Positions 20,091 to 30,960 of a stretch of DNA of 64,000 nt are shown here, in pieces; position 1 is the stretch's first letter; each line of letters starts with the position of its first letter. The notes under the pieces were generated by a model. The model was not told the DNA's origin, did not search any database, and saw only the letters and a list, made by a program, of their open reading frames with translations. The stretch comes from Aedes albopictus (lineage: Eukaryota; Arthropoda; Insecta; Diptera; Culicidae): contig NC_085136.1 in NCBI RefSeq assembly GCF_035046485.1, forward strand, positions 80,741,734 to 80,805,733, read 5' to 3'. The position numbers and the translations under genes were made by a program.

Positions 20091-20881
20091 CGTCCGATGT
20101 CAAAGCCAGTAGCCGGTCAACAAGAAAGCCAGGTTCGTCGATCTCTGGAATGCCACCTAGAGATGGTCGGGTTTCGGGTTTTCAAACCCGAAACCTGACC
20201 TGAACCCGAACCCGACGGGTACGGGTCGGGTTCGGGCTTGGAAATTTTCTAAAACTCGGGTTCGGGTCGGGTTCGGGTTTAAACAAATTCAAAATTTTCG
20301 GGGTACGGGTCGGGTCGGGTTTGAATAACGTCGGGTTTAAGTCGGGTTTGGTACCAGTGTAGTAGATGAATCAGTATTTGGAAATATGTTATATTTGTTA
20401 TAACCGATTCATTTAACAATTATTTGGAAACTCGGGTTTTGCTCGGGTTTATTGACAAATATTTTTTCGGGTTCGGGTCGGGTTCGGGTTTGATCATCGA
20501 AAATTTTTCGGGTTCGGGTCGGGTCCGTGTTTGACGGAATAAAAAATTCTCGGGTTCGGGTCGGGTCCGGGTTTTGAAATTGAAAATTGTTCGGGTACGG
20601 GTCGGGTTCGGGTCTGCAAAATCCGAAACCCGACCATCTCTAATGCCACCGACAACACCGAACGAGTTAATGCCTTCTCAGGTGTTCGCAAAACATCCAG
20701 TTCCAGCAATACACGCGGAATCTAAGTTCTCCACGTTGTGTTTACAACACCATCCAACTACAAACAACCTCGGCCAACACCGCTCCGACGGGCATTACAC
20801 CGATAGCTCAAAGACCTCTATCGGCAACAAACGACTACGGAGTCGGGCCGGTAAGAAGATGCGGCCAAACGACGAGAACTA
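20091..20881 (+). pseudogene. Probable LINE ORF1 C-terminal tail, split by a hAT MITE
   Basis: Polar, basic, S/T/P-rich coding-like sequence (ASSRSTRKPGSSISG, then after the hAT insertion MPPTTPNELMPSQVFAKHP) continues in one frame when the insertion is removed. It ends in RLRSRAGKKMRPNDEN and a stop at 20881. Mosquito LINE ORF1 proteins often end with such a basic K-K-R tail. Assignment rests on position after the zinc-knuckle part and on composition. Confidence 0.5.
20158..20642. mobile_element. hAT-type MITE built of CGGGTT repeats, 8-bp target duplication
   Basis: The terminal inverted repeat TAGAGATGGTCGGGTTTCGG is mirrored at the right as CCGAAACCCGACCATCTCTA with one change. The exact 8-bp duplication ATGCCACC occupies 20150-20157 and 20643-20650. 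The 485-bp interior is largely tandem gggttcgggtcggg units in both senses. The 8-bp duplication and the AGAGATG-like end fit the hAT superfamily. It is nested in the LINE ORF1 tail. Confidence 0.92.
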
Positions 20882-21321
20882 GTGATGAATTCGTTAAGCC
20901 CATTCCACACAGAAATGAACTGAACGCGACAAAGGACAAACCAATGATCCAAACCACATGCATTTACAACAATAAACAACAAGCACTCGCGCATCTATTG
21001 TTTTCGTTTTCGCGCGAGACAATGGCGAACACGATCGATTATGCTGCAATATTTACTCACCCCATCAGGAACGATGCATGCACAGCTAGGAACAACACAA
21101 TACTCTCCGGCGCTTCAACCAACGGACAGTACAACAACTGCAATTGGTAGATGTATGAAAAAAAAAAACTCCGGGGCAATACTCCTGGTCCAACGCACAC
21201 TATCCACAACTAAACGTCTTGTCTCATGTACAACAGAACAAGCCTGTGTTCCCAACTAAGATCCACAGACACATAAATATGTCTGCTGTTTTTCAGATCA
21301 CAAGACTGTCACGATACGTTT
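20882..21321. other. Unassigned, possibly LINE 5'-side or linker sequence
   Basis: Several overlapping short open stretches rich in T, N and S without motifs. It directly follows the ORF1 tail and could be the decayed start of ORF2, but no endonuclease motif is visible. Confidence 0.25.
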
Positions 21322-21546
21322 ATGCCTTCCAAATCTAGGAAAATAATCCGGACGTGGATTTTAGCCACTTCGGCCACACATACTAACAAACGAGCACGTA
21401 GAAGAATTCTGCACACGGTGGGACTATTGGACGCGCTAAAGACGCCACTACCCAACGTGGATGACATGGTGGATCGCCTTCGTATAACCCTAAATCAAGT
21501 CGTTTATTCGATAAAGTCTAAGCTTGTCCTTGATAACACAGCGTAA
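21322..21546 (+). CDS. Hypothetical 74-codon open frame
   Basis: Starts MPSKSRKIIRTWILATSATH, contains a basic stretch NKRARRRILH and ends KSKLVLDNTA. The reading is coding-like (a predicted helix LLDALKTPLPNVDDMVDRL), but no family is recognised. Being downstream of a LINE ORF1 remnant, it may be part of that element. It could equally be chance. Confidence 0.2.
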   Translation: MPSKSRKIIRTWILATSATHTNKRARRRILHTVGLLDALKTPLPNVDDMVDRLRITLNQVVYSIKSKLVLDNTA

Positions 21547-23164
21547 CAAAAATTAACTTTTGGGTAAACTTATGTGTCTCTGACAAATTTGGGGCCGCTG
21601 AATCTGAATCCGGGCTCAGATTTGCTCCAGCACGTCACATTTTTGAGCTATACCCACGGGGGTGCTACGGTGATCTGATTTTGTTGCCGCTTAGAATGCG
21701 CAACCAGTGCTCACTAATACCAACATTCATTCAATACAGCAGCGGGAGAAAATAACGAAAAACGCACTTTGGCGAACAAAGTTTGCGAAAAGAGGTGTTG
21801 TGTGTCTTTTCACAAGCAATTCCCACTCTCTCTAGGAACTTTACCTAAACATCGACACTGCTTTTTCATGATCAACACTTTTATGAGATCTAATATGATG
21901 TAAGCGTTTTGCACCGATATCCCTCGTAAAAAGGTAAACATTCCAATTTCACGACTGTGTTGGTGAATATTTCGGCTGGAGCATAAATTTATGCTCCACG
22001 TAAGGAGGCACAATCCAACTTGTCAAACTCCATAGTGAAAAAACAGGTTGAAGTCCCCTTGGTCACAGGTGAATATAAAACTTATCTAGATATCGAGATT
22101 AGATCAAATGTAGTGTGACTGAATCCCACTCACGCACAAAATCATGTTGAGGTGAATTTTTGCATCGCCAAACAAAGTAATCATTGGCACATTTTGTACT
22201 GAGTGGTGCGAATAGAAGCGGTTTTATTTTTCAAGCTAGCTAACACACACCTATACACTCCCGGCACACAGCTTGTAAACACGCACGAGCGTCCAATTTT
22301 CTTGCAACCACCTCTCTCAGCGCGGTTGTCAAACACGCCGTCGCGACGCTGTTCGGAAATGGTAAACATGATCAATCCACCATTATTCCAATTTTGTTCT
22401 CGTGCTAAAAGTTTATTAGTTTCCATTCGCGATGGAAATTTTGATGGATAGTTGTTGAAAAATTAGCTGAAATAGACTCAAAACAATGATTATCCTTCTC
22501 TTCGCTTTCCAACGGCTTGACAGCGGCAAATGGAGATATCGTGACAACAGTTTTGATTACATGCGCAGCACCTAGATAACAATACCCTTCAATCAATCAC
22601 ACAGGTTCAAAAAGGTTTAACATAACCTCAATCTTCAATGTTTGGCTCCCGATGTTTGGCTCCCGCTGAGAGAGCATATTGAGTCAGTCCGCGACACTCA
22701 GATTTTGTAGTCAATTTATTTTCGACAGTACAACAGAAAAAAATGCTGCTCGGAGTGAACTTTGCCGTTATAATTTATCTCGGATAGCAATACTTTGATC
22801 GTTTTAGGTATTTAACGTAATCAAACGAGCTACAACTGACAACTGCATTTGAGCTTGTCAGATTTTGACACCCGTGAATGGAGGTATCTGGACAAGCGTC
22901 GTAGAATAGGCCTTTTCATGTGGCAGATCCGTGCATGCATTTGTTCACAAAGCTTGAACAACAGCTGCTAACAAGAACGTGTCATCTTCATAGAAGAACT
23001 GTCAAACGCCCGAACAATCAGCTGATTTAAGACGTCAAATGAAAAGGCCCATCCAGCCACATCGAGTATTTCAAGCGCAACCGTTCCACCAGGACCATAT
23101 GACAGAGTTACCACATCGTTACTTGCGGCCTAGGTATTGTCGTCCTACGAGAGAAATCATTAGT
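21547..23164. other. No gene recognised; one perfect 22-bp palindrome
   Basis: Noncoding stretch. At 21977-21998 there is a perfect palindrome (TGGAGCATAAA followed by its reverse complement). No other structure stands out. Confidence 0.4.
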
Positions 23165-23290
23165 CCTGTTCAACGACGTATGTTGAACTTGCTCGAAGTT
23201 GCTGCATCCCGCTCTTACCCGTTTGATGACAAATGGGTAAAAGCAAGATGCAGCAACTTCGAGCAAGTTCAACCTGCGTCGTTGAACAGG
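23165..23290. repeat. Long hairpin, arms about 55 bp, loop about 14
   Basis: CCTGTTCAACGACG at the left is mirrored as CGTCGTTGAACAGG at the right. The match continues through gttgaacttgctcgaagttg and gctgcatc to a loop near 23220-23234. Either a small MITE or a hairpin RNA source; no target duplication is obvious. Confidence 0.7.
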
Positions 23291-24067
23291 CCTATTGAGT
23301 GTAGAAGATACCTTCCCGTGCCCAACAATTTGCTATTGAAACTCAGTCTCAACTGGGGGTGGTATGTTCCGTACAGAACGTGCTGCAAACGAGTGAGACA
23401 CAAATTACACCCGATGCACATGCAGCAGTCACTCAAGTGCAGCCGCTTACATGACTTACCCTACCGACGCCACTGAGACTGTGAGTTCCCACTGCAAGCG
23501 TGAGTGTCACCTGTGAGTGTAAATGAAAGGTTCCCACCATCGTCGTCGTCATTGCTGTGGTAACTCACGTAAATCTCACCACTGTATCGTGGTGAACTCG
23601 AGTTCAACGTAGGCTCGATGTCAATTATTCACAGGTCCGGTTGAACATATATGTTTGCCTGTATTCGTCACCAAAAATATGTAAAGAACCGATCAGCTGA
23701 TCGCGAAGTCACGTTCGCCAGAAAATTTGTTCGCAGCTTCTAGAACGTGACGTCACCTTCGGCAGCTTCGTGCGGTTTCGGCTTGCCGAAGTTGACATGA
23801 CACGACTACTACTTCAAAATTATCATATCACAAACACCACTTTCGTCGATATGGACCAGTAGGTCTGTGCCAACAAGGGAGAAAGAAAAACAGTGTTTTT
23901 AAAACACCACTTTGTCCGATGGGCCTAACCTATGAAATTTAGAACATTGGCGTAGGCTCCTTTGGTAAATTTCCTCCCACGTCTGAAACACGTGTTGCGA
24001 TATTGCGTGAATGTTCTAGATTCCAAATGTGCGCGTAAGTGGTTCGCCGCAAGAGTCAGTTTTGTTT
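23291..24067. other. No recognisable feature
   Basis: Noncoding, with scattered short direct repeats (such as acaccactttcgtc/acaccactttgtcc near 23830-23920). Confidence 0.35.
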
Positions 24068-24199
24068 TTACCGCCGCGAGATATTAGTCAACCAGTAGTG
24101 TGAAAAAAATAAACTAAAAGTGAAACTCTTTAGTTTAACTTTTAGCTTACTCTTATTACGCTACTGGTTTACTGGTTGACTTATATCTCACGGCGGTAA
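24068..24199. mobile_element. Palindromic MITE with TTACCGCCG ends
   Basis: TTACCGCCGCGAGATAT is inverted at the right as ATATCTCACGGCGGTAA. Inside this, agtcaaccagtag is mirrored by ctactggtttactggttgact. Length is 132 bp. Confidence 0.75.
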
Positions 24200-24435
24200 C
24201 ATAGGTAACCGTAATTCTTTAGGTAACAGAGTGAACAGTGCAGTGTAAATAGTAGTGAAGAAAGATTAAAGTGTACTTAGTGTGTAGTGATAAAAAAACA
24301 GTCTGTTACTCATTTCATCCGATTTCTCCACGAGTTACAGTCCACCCAACCCGACCGGAATTGGCCAGGATTAACGTGCCAACACGTGGGTTTACAATCA
24401 GAAGCGCCGAAGGAGATTTTGGAGGCAGTTTAAGT
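24200..24435. other. No recognisable feature
   Basis: AT-rich spacer. Confidence 0.3.
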
Positions 24436-25135
24436 TTTAAAGGGAGTCGGAACATTCGAGAGGTTTTTGGGCCATTTATGGCCGTTTCATGGGCTCTCAG
24501 GGGGTTTCAGGAGGTTTCACGGAGTTCCAGAGAGTAAAAGAGGTTTCACGGGCATTCCAAGGGTTTTCAGGGGTGTTCCAAAAGAGTTGAAGTGATTTTA
24601 GAAGAGCTTTTATGGGGCGTTTCGTGGTGTTTCAGAGGCTCCAGAGGAATTCCAGGGGTGTTCAGAACCGTTTAGTGGGTTTCTAGTACATTTCAAGAGA
24701 TTTCATGATATTCAGAAGAACTTTAGTGAGTTTCAGGACGTTTGAAATAACTTCAGGAGGTTTGGGAGGATTCAGGTGCATTACATAGATCTCGGATGAT
24801 TCCAAGAGAGTGTCAATGAAGCTTACAAAGGGCTCACAAGATTTTAGGGGCGTTTCAGGAAGTTACAGTGGATTGTGGTTTTCAGGCACGTTTCAGAGAG
24901 TAGTATAGGGTTTCAAGGGCGTTTGAGGTTATTTAAGGGGTATCAAAGGGGTTCCAGGAAATACCAGAGGGATTATAGAATGCTTCTGTGGGTTTCAGAG
25001 GCATTTTAGAAGAAATTAGTGGGCTTCAGAGTCACTTCAAATGGTTTCAGGAGTACCCAAAGAGATTTAAAGTAGTTTCAGTAGGGTTTTAAGAATATTT
25101 TACAACGTTTTAGAGAAGCGAAATTCCAGGGTGGT
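24436..25135. repeat. GGGGTTTCAG-type minisatellite, largest block
   Basis: About 700 bp of imperfect gtttcaggngttt / ggggtttcagagg units, the same family as at 2580, 6835 and 15930. Confidence 0.7.
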
Positions 25136-25527
25136 TTTAATAGGTTTCGGGTGTCGTGAAGCAGTTCGACCCCCTCCTCTTGAAATCTCTGCAATCTTTT
25201 CTTTTTCTATGTTCAATTTTTGTGGTGAGGTAAGCCTTCGACATGCTACCTTACCGGAGTCGCACTGCACATTGCGTTGTAGGGGCTGCCACCTTAAGCT
25301 GACGCGATACAGCGTTTCTTATTCAAAATCAAGTTCAAGGGTTGCGGATGAAATTTCGTCATCGTTCGTAACCAGGGCGATGTTCTTTCGAATTTACGGT
25401 TCAACATAGCGGAACCATTGCCAAGCGGTTGCATATGATCCTAGGCGATATCACCACAAAGACCTAGTACATGATTTCTGGAGGTCAACTTTGACCCGGT
25501 CGTGGTAGTGGTGACGAAGTGGTGCTA
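25136..25527. other. Unassigned sequence, coding-like on minus strand
   Basis: GC-richer than its neighbours. Broken open stretches occur on both strands (minus: NHVLGLCGDIA, LNRKFERTSPWLRTMTKFHP). It could be an old retroelement part, but no motif is convincing. Confidence 0.25.
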
Positions 25528-27269
25528 CCCGAGCAGAGGAGAATAGCAAACTAATAACTACGAAATCACATAACCTGTTTTTATATCTTGTTTTGTTATT
25601 ATTGAATTATCAAGGCATAGCTTTTCCATAACAATTTTTGTTGGACAATCTTATTTTGTTATAATCAATCCATTGATATACATTCATTAAATTACATTTA
25701 AATAACATGTTTTGTTATGTTTGTACTATTGATCAACTTATCAACAATAGCATAACAGTAACAAGTTTTGAAATCAAAGCAACAATTCCACAATTCCTTT
25801 GTTTTGTTCGATTTTTAGTTTTAGATTTAGTAAAGAAGAAAATTTCTGAACGCATCCTCTGAAGCAGTGTACGCAGAATATGGCACCGCAGGCGAAAAAT
25901 AGGCAACAAAGAAGGCACGGCAACAATGCTTTGTTTTTTCGTTAGCAAATAATGACAAAATCGCTCCCGAGTTTGTTCACAACAAAAACGGTAGGAATAT
26001 TTGTCTCGTTTTATTCACATCGTGATTTTCGCTTTGTTTTACAACTGAAACTCGACTCTGAGGATGGCAAGAGTCTTAATTCGTCCAAATGCTCATGAAT
26101 TCGATGATGTGGGTCGAAAATTTCAGCAAAAAAGCCGAAATATCGGCACACGCCCGGCAAGCGATGTTTGTTTTATTGCTCTCATCGCTTGACATGCGTT
26201 TGTTGCGGAGCGTCTTTGTTACCAACATGCACCGCTTAGGACAAAGCGTTTGTTTTTCGGCGTGATCCGTTTTTCATACCCTGCTCTGAAGCGTTCCTTA
26301 AATAGTATTCGGAAAATACTTGAAAATTATGGAAGAACCCTTCGATAAATCCCTAGAGAAGACTTAAAAGAAATCCTGGAGCTACTTTCTTAGAGATTCC
26401 AAAAGTAAATCTTCTGAGAAATTATTGGAGTTCTTGGAGTTTTTTTAAAGTTCCAGGTGAAATCCTCTAAGATATTTTCAAAAAAATCTTAAGATGAACT
26501 TCGGGACAAATTATTACAGGAAATTCTGAATAAATACTCAACAACTCTTTGAAAATCCGTGAAAGATTCCGTAGAAGAACTCTCAAAGAAATCTCTGGAA
26601 GATTTTCCGGATCTATTTATGGAAAAGTTTATGACGAAATCTGCCGAGGAATTTCTGGTAGAATTAAAGGACAAATTCCTGAAAAAAAAACCTCAGTGTA
26701 GTCCCTTGATAAACACAGAAGGAGATTCTGACGTATCCATCGATTTAGGAGGAATTTTAGGAAAAATATTGCAGAAGTTGATGGTGAAAGTCCTGAAAGA
26801 ATCATCAGAGGTAGTTCAGAAGAAATTTTTGCAAATTTTTTGGAGGAATCTTTGTAGAATGAAGGTCGTATTATTTGAAAATATAAAAATTAGTAGAGTG
26901 CAATTATCTTGCGTTGTAGTGAACCAAGTTCAAATCTCTTAGAATGACTTAAAAACTGAATTTGATATCAAATAACAAATTTTGCTCTCCGATTATTATC
27001 AATAACATACTAATATCAAAATTTGTTGTTGAAATATTTTCCAAATTCACTGTTATTAAGTTGTTATTGAAACTAACAAAACAAGTTATTAAAATGGGTT
27101 TCCAGGAACATTTTTTTTGTTATGATATTTGTTATTTTGCCGCTTATGACAGACAAGTTTCTAACATAATATGTTATGTTAATAACTTAAAAATAATCGG
27201 TTCTATTATTCAGTTATTTTGCCCAAACAACACAGCTTCTTATGCTGTTGTTATTTCCTTCTGCTCGGG
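25528..27269. mobile_element. Non-autonomous DNA transposon with CCCGAGCAG ends, 1.7 kb
   Basis: Left CCCGAGCAGAGGAGAATAGC is mirrored at the right by ...TTTCCTTCTGCTCGGG, with TA on both borders (25526-25527 and 27270-27271). Sub-terminal sequence on both sides is rich in ataacaa / ttgttat phrases. A minisatellite block occupies the middle. A shorter element with the same ends lies at 61894-62299. Confidence 0.8.
26290..26900. repeat. Minisatellite block inside the CCCGAGCAG element
   Basis: Imperfect aagaaatcctgg, gaagattcc and ggaggaatc units of the GGAATTCC family. The frame at 26559-26942 is a product of it. Confidence 0.6.
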
Positions 27270-27321
27270 TAGGTGGTAAAAAGACGAATAGTTTATCTCT
27301 GTATTCTAGTGACGTGCAATA

Positions 27322-27705
27322 ACGATGTTTGAAGTTTTCGAACGTAAAGTTCTACGAAAAATAGTCGGATGTAAACTAGAAAACAGCATCTGGCGGCTTC
27401 GCATGAATTACGATTTGTATCAAATATAAAGAGATGGATGTAGTGAAGCAAGTAAAACACGGCAGGCTACGGTGGGCTGGGCATGTAGTTCTTATGCTAC
27501 ACCTAAAACTATATTCAGCAGTAAACCAAGAAGTTGGCTTCGTGAAAGGCTGCGCACACGTTGTCCTTTTGCTGTTGAGAAGGACCTAAGGACTCTAAAC
27601 GTTCAGGGTGACTGAAAACGATTGCCCCAGGGCCGAGACCAGAGGAGATGAATGCTTCATTCGGCGTAAATTCACCGCTACGAGTTGTAGCCCATCAAGT
27701 GTCAA
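27322..27705 (+). pseudogene. RTE-like LINE 3' fragment, decayed
   Basis: Plus-strand peptides FERKVLRKIVGCKLENSIWR, MDVVKQVKHGRLRWAGHV and, in another frame, VEKDLRTLNVQGD match the C-terminal end of RTE-type ORF2, the region that in the intact copy at 17405-19424 reads RWAGHVARMP and DQVERDLASIG. Stops and frame shifts are present. It is an older copy, in the opposite orientation to that element. Confidence 0.75.
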
Positions 27706-27819
27706 GTAAGTAGGCTCTATGGAACATCTTTTTATGCAACTCTATTCTATTATTTATCTATTTTAACTTACATAATGTATTAATGAAATCTCCAAAGAAT
27801 TAAGCCCATTTTGTTTCAG

Positions 27820-28188
27820 AATCAACCCCACTGTGCCGCCACATAAAAGGCGGCGCGGTGATCGTCCATACGTACGTACGCTCTTTATCTCTTCCCCGTG
27901 CGCAATCCGTTTTCGCTCCCTTCTGGAGAACCGGCCAAACCGCACAAATTCTTGTAAGTATTATCCACAATCCTTGCGAAATGTCCGCTCAGTCTGCAGA
28001 ATAGAACGCTTGGGATCACAAGTGCCCATCGCTGCTGCTGCTTTGGGAGACCTACCCCAACCCAACGATTGTGTGTTTATACCTGTATAGCAAAGCAAAT
28101 CGCGTAACGCGCGTTTCGGAATCAGAACGATCGTCTGTAGCGTCGTCGACGACGGGTTGTCTTGCGCACGCCCGCCCACCCACCCACA
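27820..28188 (+). promoter_or_regulatory. Probable 5' leader/promoter region of the second P450
   Basis: GC-richer than the surroundings and directly upstream of the P450 start codon. It holds an acceptor-like cccattttgtttcag ending at 27819, an ATAAAAGG box near 27843, a donor-like cttgtaagt near 27953, an arthropod initiator-like TCAGT at 27989-27993 and another acceptor-like tacctgtatag near 28090. These suggest a spliced leader or a promoter here, but the arrangement cannot be settled by eye. Confidence 0.35.
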
Positions 28189-28471
28189 ATGAAGGAACCG
28201 TTGCTGCTCATCATAACGATCGCGTCTCAGCTGTTGCATGCGGTGAAAGAATTTCCCCTGCCGGCCACGCTGCTGCTGGGCGTGACGGCAATCATTGCCT
28301 GTTGGTTAATCTCCAGTAGTGATGATAGTGATTACTTGAAGACTTGGCTTTCGTGGAGAGGCGGCGAAGGTACCGCGAAGAAAAGTGTCAAGTATTATCT
28401 GAATCAGCTACCGGGGCCGCAGTGTGTTCCTCTGTTGGGCAATTCGCTGCTGATGGCAACCGATCGGGAAG
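28189..28471 (+). CDS. CYP4: Cytochrome P450, CYP4 family, first coding exon
   Basis: Encodes the N-terminal 94 residues plus one base of the next codon. ATG 28189 in cacaATGaag context is preferred to the upstream in-frame non-ATG codons. Residues ~4-16 and ~24-41 are hydrophobic (LLLGVTAIIACWLI), the ER membrane anchor. A basic linker (GTAKKSVKYY) leads to the proline hinge LPGP at 74-77 and PLLGN at 81-85, the standard start of a CYP4 catalytic domain. The exon ends at GAAG before GTTAGT (donor at 28472); reading on gives an immediate stop, which supports the splice. It has the same orientation as the CYP4 at 1-391, fitting a tandem cluster. The heme domain is not in the window. Confidence 0.9.
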
Positions 28472-29267
28472 GTTAGTGTGCGCGATGCGAACGCGCGCGT
28501 GTGTTTGGGGCGTGATGGGACTGCGGAATGGATTTGCCGCGGAAATTGTATTGAACGTCTCACCGTAAATGGGTGGACGTGATGAAAATTGCCGAAACAA
28601 GATCGATTGTTTGTGGATTTTGGTTATTAACGGTGGGGTGTGACTCTAGCAACGGCGGCAGTGCGAGAAAGGCGGCATCGAAGTGACTCAAACAAGACCT
28701 GATTGGAAGTGATGCATGAGACTATTTTCAAACTAAAGAATAAATAAACATTTACAGTGCAGTGATTCAATCGAACGAAACATCTCGAAATGTTATTGCG
28801 AGCTTTCAAGTCCTATTTGATATTACTCTGTGAAACTACTTGTAGGGCCCAAAAGCCCTACCTAAATTTTTGGTTTAGGCTGTTAACGATGGTATTTACT
28901 CATATTTTGATGGTTTTATTGATTGTGGTTGATTTTATATATAGGGGAACTTCCGTATTTTTGGCAGTTTTGATCTCTGTTGAACTCAGAGTTGGTGTCA
29001 AATCCATCCCATCCAAGCTGAATTGTATGGCCAAGTTTCAGGCAATTTCGTCGACATAAAACCCCCATGATGATGAAAACAAACCTGCCGATTATATCAT
29101 AAGTCACTCTATTTGAATGCTTTGCCCCCCTTGTTTTAAACTCATTATTTAAGTTACTTTTTAATCATGTACAGTTGGATTGGATAGGAACATTTTTAAA
29201 TCCCCAGTAGTGTGAAAATTCCTGAAGTCTATTTAGGCCAAGCCAATCCAACCCAAACTAGAATTAT
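28472..29267 (+). other. Start of the first P450 intron
   Basis: Begins with donor GTTAGT. The part from about 28943 starts aggggaacttccgtattttt, which reads like a MITE end, but no matching inverse end was found close by. No exon is seen. Confidence 0.5.
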
Positions 29268-29344
29268 ATATTTAGGGATTGTTGTTTTTTTTCAGTGATT
29301 TTCACCGAAATCATCGAAGAAAAAGAACAACAATTCCTAAATAT
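29268..29344. repeat. 77-bp hairpin, pre-miRNA sized
   Basis: ATATTTAGGGATTGTTGTT on the left pairs with AACAACAATTCCTAAATAT on the right. The stem continues with a few mismatches to a small loop near 29304. It lies in the P450 intron, so a miRNA-like hairpin or a tiny MITE are both possible. Confidence 0.5.
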
Positions 29345-29989
29345 GGAACTCAACGGTGACGGAAACCCTTAAGTACTATTCAATGAAATCAGGAATTTGT
29401 CTTTAATGTGAAATCCCTATTAAATGGTTTTCTGTACTTAAATCCTTACATTGGAGAGTTTTAGGGGTTTCAACTGTTAAGATTTCAGTTCATTTTTCGA
29501 AGGAAGCGCATGTCAATCTTCGGTCTTTAAAGCTATTAAAGTTGAGCCGTTTGTAAAGTGCAGGTAAAGAAAAACTACACTCTAATTATGTCTGTGCTTC
29601 AAATAAAGAAACTTAGTCCGCTCGAACAATGGTTTTGCTCCTGGAGATTTGAGATGGAGCAAGGAAGTATCCAGGAGTTGTAAAGAAGTTTCAAAAAGGG
29701 GGTTATAGAAAAATTCATAGGTGCTTCACTGGGTTTTGCGATAACATTTGGAATTTTAGCGTATACAGACCGCTAAGTGGGAACCAAGTTTCTAGCTAGA
29801 TCTAGAATAAGAAAGCAAATAATTAAGGAAAGCAGTTCACTTGTGAATGATGTGCTGCTTGAAGTTACATCACTAGGTGGCCAGAATTAATTAGAATAAT
29901 AAATTTCATTTCATAAGGCCTCTAAAAGCATTGTGCGCTTACAAATGCTCTTCAAAGCTTGTCTGGGAATGCATTCTTTCACTGCGCAG
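29345..29989. other. Intronic, no recognisable feature
   Basis: AT-rich noncoding sequence. Confidence 0.35.
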
Positions 29990-30333
29990 CAGAGATGCCA
30001 GATATACAGATTTTTCTGTATTATACAGATTTTTGACCTTCTATACAGACAAGATGCAGAGTACAGAAAAATACAGATTTTTAAAATATTCAAAAAGCAT
30101 AAAATTTATGATAACTTTATCAATTGCTGCTTAAACTTTAAAGAATTTGTAAAAATTTGCACATTTACACATGTTTTAGAAAAATAAATACCAGGGGAAA
30201 TTAAAAACTGTTAAAAATTAGTACATTTTTGTTAGTTACTATTGAAATCTGGGACACTCGGTGTCTTTAAATACGGCGATACAGAAAAATCTATATTGAT
30301 ACATATATTTGATAAAATAATCTGGCATCTCTG
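29990..30333. mobile_element. hAT-type MITE with CAGAGATG ends
   Basis: CAGAGATGCCAGAT is exactly inverted at the right as ATCTGGCATCTCTG. The 8-bp flanks CTGCGCAG and TTGCGAAG agree at 6 of 8 positions, a worn hAT duplication. The interior repeats atacagattttt. Length is 344 bp. Confidence 0.85.
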
Positions 30334-30384
30334 TTGCGAAGGTTGTACCAAGGGAACACAGTAAACTCATATACCATATATACC

Positions 30385-30960
30385 ATGACTCATACTGGGT
30401 TCTAGGTCACTGTGGCATTGAAGGTAATGAAATGGCAGACGAGCTTGCGAAAAGTGGTTACAATTAACAGTTTGCTAGCCCTGAACCATTCATTCTACAG
30501 TATATCAAACTGTTCGATAAAAAATAATCTGAAATGCTGAGCAGAAGCTAAAATCCAATTGGATGGATGTCAAAAATTGCAATCAGTCAAAACGATTTGT
30601 ATCACCAAATGCTTATAAAACCAAAAAGTTATTAGAGCTCAACAAGACTGCTCTATGTACAAACACTGACCTAGTAACAGGACACTGTCTAAGCAGGTAT
30701 TACTTAAAAAATATTGTCCAGATGCAGAGTGATATCTGTCGTTTCTGTAATACGAAATGTTAAACATTGGAACATCTGCTTTGCAGTTGTGGTATTTTAC
30801 AGGCGCAGGCAAAGATTTCCTAATAATGGTTGCAACGCGGCATGGCAGAAGCTGATTACTTGACACATGGTAGTTAGCTAGCTAGATTCGAGACATGCTA
30901 CAAAAGCTCAGCTTATTGGATGCAGTGGCTTAATTTCCCCAACTACAGGGTGCGACAGGA
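30385..30960 (+). pseudogene. LINE 3' end with RNase H and C-terminal CCHC remnants (LOA/I group)
   Basis: Plus strand: from about 30393, YWV and GHCGIEGNEMADELAKSG, the last conserved block of a LINE-encoded RNase H, end at a stop. Then ASPEPFILQYI follows. From 30563 the frame KTKKLLELNKTALCTNTDLV, TGHCLSRYYLKNI and CRFCN plus, past a stop, LEHLLCSCG gives the terminal cysteine-histidine domain. RNase H followed by this domain is typical of LOA- and I-group LINEs. Stops show it is dead. It probably shares a family with the RT piece at 53160. Confidence 0.8.

Noticed and set aside
26559..26942. 127-codon lysine/glutamate-rich frame
   Set aside because: It is minisatellite (gaagaaatc units) inside the CCCGAGCAG element.
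28162..28188. Upstream extension of the P450 exon from a TTG codon
   Set aside because: A non-ATG start adds MRTPAHPPT-like residues that do not suit a membrane anchor; the ATG at 28189 has good context and typical length.
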